Assembly (NCBI GenBank): GCA_016703335.1
Contig: JADJCG010000005.1
Span: forward strand, 1-6,690
Reading direction: 5' to 3'
DNA: 6,690 bases
Source of the DNA: Caulobacteraceae bacterium
Lineage (GTDB): Bacteria > Pseudomonadota > Alphaproteobacteria > Caulobacterales > Aquidulcibacteraceae
How positions within the stretch are numbered: the stretch's first letter is position 1; each line of letters opens with the position of its first letter. Below are positions 1 through 5,292 of this stretch, piece by piece. The notes under the pieces were generated by a model that made no database searches, was not told the DNA's origin, and saw only the letters and a program-made list of their open reading frames with translations. A program made the position numbers and the translations under genes.

Positions 1-14
1 AAAAATCTATCCTA

Positions 15-28
15 CACCTTTTGAGGTG
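15..28. other. Small inverted repeat upstream of the HTH gene
   Basis: A perfect five-base inverted repeat, CACCT and AGGTG, flanks the four-base loop TTTG. It lies in the only AT-richer stretch at the window's left edge, about 50 bases before the first gene. On the minus strand the hairpin is followed about nine bases later by a run of five T, so it could be a weak terminator for a gene entering from the left on that strand's opposite side, or an operator-like site. The stem is short enough to arise by chance. Confidence 0.2.
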
Positions 29-68
29 CGCGTACCCTGCTGGTTGGCATGGGCTGGTCGTTCAAAAT

Positions 69-72
69 GAGG
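69..72 (+). promoter_or_regulatory. Ribosome binding site for the HTH gene
   Basis: GAGG lies seven bases before the ATG at 80-82, which is ideal Shine-Dalgarno spacing. The ATGs at 49 and 67 have no comparable motif. This favours 80 as the true start, but it requires one G to be missing from the GGG at 82-84 so that the ATG joins the coding frame beginning CTG TTG TCG AAA at 85. Confidence 0.4.
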
Positions 73-79
73 TGTGGGA

Positions 80-431
80 ATGGGCTGTTGTCGAAACGCG
101 CGGAGGACGCTGCGGCCGCGGAACTGGCGGCCAACGTCGTGAGCTACGCGCTGGGAGGCCGCCGCAGACCATCGTCGATGATGCGCGCGGGGGTTCGCAG
201 ACGGCGTATGCGCGGCAGTTGGCTATGTATCTTTGTCACGTCGCGTTCGAGCTGAGCTTGGCGCGGGTGGCGGCCGCGTTCGGGCGCGACCGGTCGACCG
301 GTGGCGCATGCGTGTCACGCGATCGAGGACCGGCGCGACGAGGCGCAGTTCGATCTTTGGATGACTGCGTTGGGAGCAGACGCTGCGCGCGGCGCCTGCG
401 CCAGTGCTGCCCGAGCGAGCCGACCGCATGA
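80..431 (+). CDS. DnaA domain IV-like helix-turn-helix protein (multiple frameshifts)
   Basis: This is a small DNA-binding protein resembling the C-terminal DnaA-box-binding domain of DnaA, without an AAA+ ATPase part. The key segments are RQLAMYLCHVAFELSLARVA, then AFGRDRST joined to VAHACHAIEDRRDE, which match the helix-turn-helix and the signature loop of DnaA domain IV. The coding frame changes at extra bases in GGG 153-155, CC 169-170, GG 300-301, GGG 372-374 and CCC 410-412, plus a probable missing G at 82-84. Read through these, the product is about 115 residues, starts MGLLSKRAEDAAAAELAAN and ends at TGA 429-431. That stop overlaps the next gene's ATG, suggesting translational coupling. 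Alternative starts are the ATGs at 67 and 49. The gene could be a true pseudogene, but sequence similarity carries on across every break, so consensus error is more likely. The specific cellular role is unknown. Confidence 0.6.
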
Positions 432-1160
432 GCGCACGACGTATTGGGCGGTGTTGGCGCGGTTGGCGCTGGCGACGCGGTTCTGCGCTTGCAGATGGCG
501 CGGGGCAAGACTATGGCGTGTTCACCAAGCGCGATCGTAGGCGGCGTGCGTTGTTGCGTTTGCGCGCGGACGAATTGCGCGCGCTAGAGTCGGAGGCGTT
601 GAGCGCAGGGCCGAAGAATGGGGTTCGGTTTGATGCGGCGGGCTTTGCGCGTGTTGCGCGAGAAGCGGCGCGCCGGGATGAAGCGTTTATTGCGCAGCAC
701 CGCGATATCGTTCCGCGCACTGTCATTGATGCCGATGGCGGCTTCCGCAAAGTGCGAGGCATGGATTCAGAAGTGGTGATGCGAAGGCTTGCGGCTTTAA
801 AGGGCCGAACGGAGATCCTGGCTTAATGAGGCGGAACTCTCCGCCGCGGGTCGTTTGCGTGCCGACTGGCTGTTGGCGAGGGCGGCTTCGTGCGTGGTTC
901 GGACTGGACCGCAGCGCCGATGGGGACGACGCGCGGCCCGGCAACGCGCAGGAGGCCGCGATGGCGCGGCGGTCCGATGCGCGGCGGCGTTTGGCGGCGA
1001 TGCCTGGCGGAACTTTCGCCACGCCGCTAGGCGCGTGGTCGAGCGCGTTTGTTTGCACGAAGAGGGGCTTGAGGCATTGGAGCGCGATGAGGGCTGGCCG
1101 GCGCGATCAGGGAAGCTCGCGCTGAAGCTTGGCTTGGCGCAACTCGCAGCGGCGCTCTAA
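428..1160 (+). CDS. DUF6456 domain-containing protein (multiple frameshifts)
   Basis: This is an alphaproteobacterial protein of unknown function with a C-terminal DUF6456 domain. It is recognised from RLAALKGRT, LNEAELSAAGRLRADW, RGSDWTAAPMGTTRGP, GNAQEAAMARRSDARRRLAA and the strongly typical EEGLEALERDEGWPARSGK near the end. The longest unbroken stretch is 497-823. Frame changes fit missing bases near 435, 468, 490, 875 and 940, an extra G at 820-821, an extra C near 1003, and two unresolved losses between 1021 and 1034. Corrected, the product is about 245 residues, beginning roughly MSATTYWAVLARLAAGDAVL. The ATG at 428 overlaps the stop of the HTH gene (ATGA), and the stop at 1158-1160 overlaps the stop of sufE on the other strand. 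The family is often found close to a DnaA-like HTH domain, which suggests a joint regulatory role, but this is inference. Confidence 0.65.
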
Positions 1161-1579
1161 GCCGCGCGCGCTGCTGCCTGGATGCGGCTCATCATCGAGA
1201 AGAGACCGTTGGAGCGCTGCATGGTGAGCGCGTCCTGGAGGCCGAGGCGCTCGAACACGGCCTTCGGATCGACGGAGAGGATCTCGGCTGGCGTGCGGCC
1301 GGAGAAGATGCGCAGCAGCATGGCGATTTCGCCGCGCACGAGGTGCGCATCGGAATCGCCGCGAAAGAAGAGCTTTTCCGGCTCATCGGCGTGCTTGTCG
1401 CTCACCAGCCAGACGCGGCTGACGCAGCCGCGGATGCGATGATCTTCGGTGCGCTCATCGTCCGCCAAAGGCGCGAGTCCGCGCGCGAGCTCGATCACAT
1501 ACGAAATGCGCTCCTCCCAGTCGGGGAGGAGCGCAAATTCGTCTGCGAGATCTTCGATCGCTTGATCGATGCTGGCCAT
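1157..1579 (-). CDS. sufE: SufE family sulfur acceptor for Fe-S cluster assembly
   Basis: A complete 140-residue SufE-type protein, the usual family length. SufE takes persulfide sulfur from the cysteine desulfurase SufS onto one cysteine and passes it to the Suf scaffold in the cytoplasm. The acceptor is Cys52 in RIRGCVSRVW, matching Cys51 of E. coli SufE. The N-terminal helix (IEDLADEFALLPDWEERISY) and the C-terminal LGLQDALTMQRSNGLFSM are also typical. The frame is intact. The ATG at 1577-1579 fits the family's N-terminus, although there is no strong Shine-Dalgarno; AAGGGG sits about 15 bases upstream. The gene lies 38 nt after the exported protein on the same strand and may be cotranscribed with it. 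No sufS or sufBCD is in the window. The stop overlaps the DUF6456 stop by four bases. Confidence 0.93.
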   Translation of the reverse strand: MASIDQAIEDLADEFALLPDWEERISYVIELARGLAPLADDERTEDHRIRGCVSRVWLVSDKHADEPEKLFFRGDSDAHLVRGEIAMLLRIFSGRTPAEILSVDPKAVFERLGLQDALTMQRSNGLFSMMSRIQAAARAA

Positions 1580-1617
1580 AAGCTTTCAGATGCCCCTTGC
1601 GGCGCATCGGAGCAAGA
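1580..1617 (-). other. Short spacer between exported protein gene and sufE
   Basis: This 38-base gap separates two genes on the minus strand. GATGC (1589-1593) and GCATC (1604-1608) could form a weak five-pair stem, but no T-run follows on the minus strand. No convincing terminator is therefore seen, and read-through from the upstream gene into sufE is plausible. Confidence 0.3.
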
Positions 1618-2667
1618 TCAGTCGCGGCCGCCGTGACCCGAAGTCGGGACAGTCATGGCGGTAGCGTCCGGCTGAGCGACGGCGCCGATGCAGGTGCCGA
1701 TGTCGCGCAGGCCGTGCTGGCCGAGGCAAAACGCGTTCTCATAGCGGAAGCGAGCGGCCGACATGCATTGATAGAGCTGCAGCTGGGCCATCTCGATGCA
1801 ATCGCGCGAGCGCGGATCGGCGATGAGGCGGTTCACGGCGCTTTGGTTGGTGTCGACGGCGTCGAGCGCCTGCAGCGCAGCGACGGCGGCCATGCGATCG
1901 AGGGCTTCGCCGCGTGAGGCGTTGACGCGCCACGAAGCGGCGGCTGGCGTCGAGGATACTTCAACGACTTGATCGCCGCCGCGCACGGCGTCCCAGAACC
2001 GGCGGCCGCCATAGACTGACGGATCGGTTGAGGGATGAAGGCTGAGGGGCGTCACTGAGAGGCGCGGTGTGACGGACGACGGCACGGCGTCCGACGGCGC
2101 GCCATCGCGGCCGTTGGAGCGGATGCGTTGAACACGTTGCGCTTGTTGCGGGGCGACGGCGTTGGCCCAGCGCTGGCTCTGCAACGAGTACGCCATCTCT
2201 TGATAGCGATCGGCGACGCCAATGATGCGAGCGCTGTCGGCGTTGGCCGAAGCAAGCAGCATATTGGTCGCTTCCTGACCGCCGCGGAGCCCGCGTGCGT
2301 AGGAGGGATCAACGGAGACCGCCCAGATCACGGCGTCGCGGCCGTAATAGGCGGCGGCGTCGCGGACGCCTTGAACGAAGGCCGGCGATTGCGCGGCGGT
2401 GTTTGCACCGTACGCGACCCAGCCGCGGGTGAGCGCATCGCGATTGTGGCGCGAGACGCGGTCAAGGGCGGTCTCGAGCGAGGCCGCGTTGCTCATCGTC
2501 GATGAGCGCAATTCTGAAACGTCGCTTTGATAAGCGGCGTAGGCCGTGACCGCAGTCTGTAGGTCGACATTGCTTGCGCCCGCTTCAGTCGCGGCAGGCG
2601 TTTGTGCATTGGCGACACCGAGAAGGGCGACAACCGCGGTAGTGGTCCAAACCGCAAGGCTACGCAT
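1618..2667 (-). CDS. Exported four-cysteine protein of unknown function
   Basis: An intact 349-residue protein of no family I can name. Residues 1-22 form a clear signal peptide: MRS, a hydrophobic core, and a likely signal peptidase I site after ANA at 19-21. The mature part is mostly helical and alanine/glutamine-rich. It contains a run around 105-135 (YYGRDAVIWAVSVDPSYARG), a Pro/Ser/Thr-rich linker at about 188-220, and a C-terminal block with exactly four cysteines, at 290, 301, 314 and 326. The segment at 300-313 (QCMSAARFRYENAF) looks the most constrained. The cysteines suggest two periplasmic disulfides. The ATG at 2665-2667 is chosen because it gives the signal peptide and has AGGGAG nine bases upstream. 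The open frame extends to 3180, but that part crosses the divergent promoter and the kinase gene and is low-complexity. sufE follows 38 nt downstream. Confidence 0.85.
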   Translation of the reverse strand: MRSLAVWTTTAVVALLGVANAQTPAATEAGASNVDLQTAVTAYAAYQSDVSELRSSTMSNAASLETALDRVSRHNRDALTRGWVAYGANTAAQSPAFVQGVRDAAAYYGRDAVIWAVSVDPSYARGLRGGQEATNMLLASANADSARIIGVADRYQEMAYSLQSQRWANAVAPQQAQRVQRIRSNGRDGAPSDAVPSSVTPRLSVTPLSLHPSTDPSVYGGRRFWDAVRGGDQVVEVSSTPAAASWRVNASRGEALDRMAAVAALQALDAVDTNQSAVNRLIADPRSRDCIEMAQLQLYQCMSAARFRYENAFCLGQHGLRDIGTCIGAVAQPDATAMTVPTSGHGGRD

Positions 2668-2676
2668 CGGCTTCTG

Positions 2677-2682
2677 CTCCCT
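2677..2682 (-). promoter_or_regulatory. Ribosome binding site for the exported protein
   Basis: On the minus strand the sequence reads AGGGAG, nine bases before the ATG at 2667. It is the best Shine-Dalgarno match in the window and settles the start of the exported protein in favour of the signal-peptide ATG over the much longer open frame. Confidence 0.7.
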
Positions 2683-2746
2683 GATCCTAGATTGGTGAGT
2701 CCGCTTTCGAGTCGTCCTCATAGCGGGCACTCTCTCCCCCAGCGCG

Positions 2747-2761
2747 TTAAGAAGTCTTTTA
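2747..2761. promoter_or_regulatory. Candidate CtrA-binding site (TTAA-N7-TTTA)
   Basis: The plus strand reads TTAA, seven bases, TTTA. On the minus strand it is TAAA-N7-TTAAC, one mismatch from the full CtrA consensus TTAA-N7-TTAAC. It lies in the 112-base region between the divergent exported-protein and kinase genes, 18 bases before the GTG of the kinase. In Caulobacterales CtrA binds such sites to control cell-cycle genes. One near match is weak evidence, but such AT-rich motifs are rare in this GC-rich window. Confidence 0.35.
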
Positions 2762-2779
2762 CTCGCGAGCGACGTTTCA

Positions 2780-3974
2780 GTGTCAACACAACTGGCAGTA
2801 AGGCCGGGTGCAAAAACAGCACCAATGGCAGCTACGCTGGCGTTGGCGGGCTGGATTTGGACCGTGGGCGTCGTTTTGGCGGCGTTTGCAGGTGTCTTCG
2901 GGGGTGGAGAACGGGCCGATGTCGCGGCGGCGGCGGCATTAGCGTTAGCGCCGGCGCTCGTCGGATTTACCTGTTGCCGTGGGTTGGCCTGCGCTGGGGC
3001 GCGCTTGGTCTCATTCTGGTTTGGCTGGTGGCGCTCGCGGGGCTGGTCGCGGGAACCGGCGGCTGGGGATCGCCCTGGTGGCGGGGCTGCTGATCCCCGC
3101 CGTGCTGGCGCGCACGCTCGGCCGCTGGACGCGGATCGCGGCGATTGGCGCGGTGCTCGGCTACGCGGCGACCGGCGCATCCACCTTTATGTATGCGGGG
3201 CTCGGTTGGTTCACGGTCGTGCTGACGATCTGGTCGCTGTTGCTTGCGGGCTGGCTGTTGGGGTTTGCGCAGCGAACGGCGCCGCGCGAGCAGGCCATGG
3301 GGCAGCGCATCGCGGAGGTCTCGCACGAACTGCGGACGCCGCTGACGCACATCCTCGGCTTCTCCGAAATGATCGAGAAGCAAATCTTCGGCGAGGTCGG
3401 CGCGCGTTACGTTGAGTATGCGGGACTGATCCGGAAGAGCGGCGCGCATTTGCTTGGGCTGGTGAACGACCTGCTCGATCTGTCCCGGATCGATGCCGGG
3501 AAGTTCGAAGTGCAACTAGGTACTTTTGATGTGCGCGTCGTCGTCGAGGACGTGGTGCGGGTGTCGGTCGATAGTGCTGAGAAGAAGCAGATCGCACTCG
3601 GGATGTTGACGCCGGAGACGGCGCTGAATGTTCATGCCGACGATCGTGCCGTGAAGCGGATGCTGATCAACACGGTGAGCAATGCCATCAAATTCACGCC
3701 GGAAGGCGGGAAGGTGATGGTGCAGGCGAGCGAGGTGAACGGCGTGCTGCAGCTTGATACAATCGACAATGGGCCGGGCATTCCCGAAGCGGAGCGCGAT
3801 ATCCTCGGGCAGGCTTATGAGCGCGGCTCTGGTGGCTCGCGCGCTGAAGGGACGGGGCTTGGGTTATCTTTGGTGCGGGCGCTGGCGGCGCTGCATGGCG
3901 GAACGCTGAGCTTTCACGAAGCGCCCGGCGGTGGCGCTTTGGTGCGGATTACGTTGCCGGTGCTCTCGAATTAG
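2780..3974 (+). CDS. Membrane sensor histidine kinase, PleC/DivJ-like (two frameshifts)
   Basis: This is an inner-membrane sensor kinase that autophosphorylates a histidine and passes phosphate to a response regulator. The N-terminal ~170 residues hold about six hydrophobic segments, for example around TLALAGWIWTVGVVLAAFAG, WGALGLILVWLVALAGLVAG and WFTVVLTIWSLLLAGWLLGF. The HisKA H-box SHELRTPLTHILGFSEM has its phosphorylated His near residue 183. The HATPase domain has the N-box NTVSNAIKFTPEGG (Asn about 302), the G1 box DNGPGIPE (about 330) and the G2 box GTGLGLSLV (about 358). There is no receiver domain. The frame changes near 2970 (ACCTG, probably one C missing) and near 3061 (GGCGGCTGG, one G missing). 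Corrected length is about 398 residues from the GTG at 2780, or 383 from the ATG at 2825. From 3062 on the frame is clean. The H-box region resembles the PleC/DivJ/PdhS group; the exact orthologue is uncertain. Confidence 0.85.
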
Positions 3975-4806
3975 CGCCGTAGCGTAAGAAACGCGCGCGC
4001 TGCGGCGATGTCGCCAACCTCAATGAGCAGACGCTGCGTCGCGCGGCCCGTCTCTAAACGCAACTCAACGCTTTCGCGCGGATCGAGCTCGACGAGATCG
4101 CGGAAGGCGGTGTCGGGGAAGGTGTAGACGGCGATCTGGTGGCCGTTGACGGCTCCGATCGTGCGCACGGATGGAATGTTACGGTCGCCATCGGTGACGG
4201 CAGCCCGGCTTGCAGGCCTTGCGAGATGCGTTCAGACAAGCGCGACTTCGCGCATCGGGCTGCGCCTCGATCGCGCATAACCAATTGCACTGAGGTCGGC
4301 GGTGTAGCGCCGCGCGCAAGCGGCAATGCTAAGGCGAGGCGTTGAACGTCGCGCACTTGGCGCACGCCGAACATGGCTGGCGTCGGCGCTTCGATGCCTT
4401 GGCTCAAGCGCCAGCCGAAATCGTCAGCGACCCGGCGCGCGCGCCAGGAGCGGTCCCAGCCTGGAAACAGCATGGCGCCTGCATTGGCCCAGGTGGCGAA
4501 GCTGCGGCGGGCTGCTGCTGCTGCGTCTGTCGTGCGTTCGTCGGCGCAGGTGCGGGCGCGGGCGGCATTGACGGCTGCGGTTTCGAGTTCACGCAGTCTG
4601 GCGTTTGTCCAGCCTTCGCGCAGCAGGGCGCCGCGCGTCTGTGCGAGGCCGACGCTCAAGGCAGCGCGGATACTCGGGTCGAAGAGGCGGCATTGCGCGT
4701 CAGCTTCCAGCAGGCCGCGCCGCTCAACGAAGGCGGTGCGCGCGTTGTTCGGTGGCGGAGGCCGTGGTGGCCGACCAAGAGCGAGGGCAAGGAAGATGAA
4801 GCGCAT
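3971..4806 (-). CDS. Probable exported protein of unknown function (frameshifted)
   Basis: I do not recognise this family. The protein begins MRFIFLALALG, a short hydrophobic start that fits a signal peptide, then runs through FVERRGLLEADAQCRLFDPS and TRGALLREGWTNARLRELE to a C-terminal domain. The frame is lost at GGG near 4204-4206 (minus strand; one G missing). In the neighbouring frame a sensible sequence follows, including GAVNGHQIAVYTFPDTAFRD and RLLIEVGDIAAARAF, ending at the TAA at 3971-3973. Corrected length is about 278 residues. The stretch RPPRPPPPNN at 12-21 looks odd after a signal peptide. In another frame, bases 4737-4775 read SATTASATEQRA, a normal cleavage region, so a compensating pair of indels is possible. 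Cysteines fall at 39, 87 and 185. The end overlaps the kinase gene by four bases, and the start is 51 bases from the divergent DUF1491 gene. Confidence 0.6.
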
Positions 4807-4857
4807 ACGAGCGCGAAAGGTTAAGCTAAGCTTCTTGCGTTCTGGTGAACGGCGGCG
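4807..4857. promoter_or_regulatory. Divergent promoter region between unknown gene and DUF1491 gene
   Basis: Only 51 bases separate the two divergent start codons, so promoters for both must overlap or extend into coding sequence. The region holds the AT-richer TTAAGCTAAGCTT (4821-4833), with one TTAA half-site but no second half at the CtrA spacing. No clear -35/-10 pair is seen. GGTGAA lies eight bases before the DUF1491 ATG and may serve as its Shine-Dalgarno. Confidence 0.3.
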
Positions 4858-5196
4858 ATGGACGAACTTAAGACAGATTTCTGGGCGAGCGCCCTTATTC
4901 GCCGCGCGCAGATCGCGGGCGCGTTTGCGGGCGTCGTGAACAAGGGCGACGTCGACGCGGGCGCTGTGCTCGTGAAGGTGGCGACGCTCAATGGTAAGGC
5001 GCGTCTTTACGGTCCGGCGCGCAATGGCGAGGGCGAGCGGATCTGGCTGGATTTGTCGGCGGGTTCGCTGGGCGATGCCGAAGCGGACGTGGATGGGTAT
5101 GTCCGCAAGCGCCGGGAGAGCGATCCGGACCTCTGGGTGATCGAGATTGAGGACCGCGAAGGGCGGCATTTCCTGATGGAGCCGGTGGAACGTTAG
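4858..5196 (+). CDS. DUF1491 family protein
   Basis: An intact 112-residue protein that matches the DUF1491 family, small cytoplasmic alphaproteobacterial proteins of unknown function. Typical features are the N-terminal FWASALIRRAQIAGAFA, the middle AVLVKVATLNGKARLYGPA, and the highly characteristic C-terminal DPDLWVIEIEDREGRHFL. Length and ends agree with the family, and the ATG at 4858 gives the expected N-terminus (MDELKTDFW). No signal peptide or membrane segment is present. prfC follows after 95 bases on the same strand, but the gap contains a strong inverted repeat, so cotranscription is uncertain. The frame is clean throughout, unlike both neighbouring genes. Confidence 0.88.
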   Translation: MDELKTDFWASALIRRAQIAGAFAGVVNKGDVDAGAVLVKVATLNGKARLYGPARNGEGERIWLDLSAGSLGDAEADVDGYVRKRRESDPDLWVIEIEDREGRHFLMEPVER

Positions 5197-5197
5197 G

Positions 5198-5292
5198 TGT
5201 CAGGTCCCGGGTGTCTGGCGCCCGACTGGCCATTTGGCCTTCGGGCCGCTACCTACGCGCCTCCAATCTGACACCTGACAGCCGAGACCTGA
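5198..5292. repeat. Imperfect inverted repeat spanning the DUF1491-prfC gap
   Basis: The arm at 5200-5218 pairs with 5274-5292 at 16 of 19 positions; within this, TGTCAGGT (5198-5205) and ACCTGACA (5273-5280) form a perfect eight-base match. Inside, GGCGC (5217-5221) can pair with GCGCC (5257-5261). The left arm also carries a tandem near-repeat, GGTGTCAGG and GGTGTCTGG, 14 bases apart. The element begins one base after the DUF1491 stop and its right arm runs into the A of the prfC ATG. It could be a dispersed intergenic repeat, or an RNA structure that terminates transcription or hides the prfC start. It has no T-run of a classical terminator. Confidence 0.55.
5236..5247 (+). other. UUCG tetraloop hairpin
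   Basis: GGCC-TTCG-GGCC forms a four-pair stem with the very stable cUUCGg tetraloop, extendable by one T-G wobble. It sits in the centre of the larger inverted repeat between the DUF1491 gene and prfC, so the whole gap can fold as a nested structure. Confidence 0.5.

Noticed and set aside
826..1125. A separate 99-residue plus-strand gene starting at ATG 826.
   Set aside because: Only its middle part (GNAQEAAMARRSDARRR) is real and belongs to the frameshifted DUF6456 protein.
2668..3180. Upstream extension of the exported protein to a 520-residue minus-strand reading frame.
   Set aside because: The added part is Pro/Arg/Ala-rich shadow sequence lying over the divergent promoter and the kinase membrane region; the ATG at 2667 has a good Shine-Dalgarno and a signal peptide.
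3971..3974. Rho-independent terminators at the convergent gene ends.
   Set aside because: No GC-rich hairpin with a T-run is visible at either convergent junction; the stops overlap directly.
4326..4939. Several plus-strand open frames of 64-188 residues opposite the unknown minus-strand gene.
   Set aside because: Arg/Ala-rich low-complexity products with no recognisable domain; they are antisense to a better-supported gene.
4807..5169. Upstream extension of the minus-strand unknown gene over the DUF1491 gene.
   Set aside because: It is antisense to a clear DUF1491 protein, and its composition is typical of a shadow frame in GC-rich DNA.
5211..5291. Longer prfC start at GTG 5211.
   Set aside because: The extra 27 residues translate the inverted repeat and are not part of normal RF3 N-termini.
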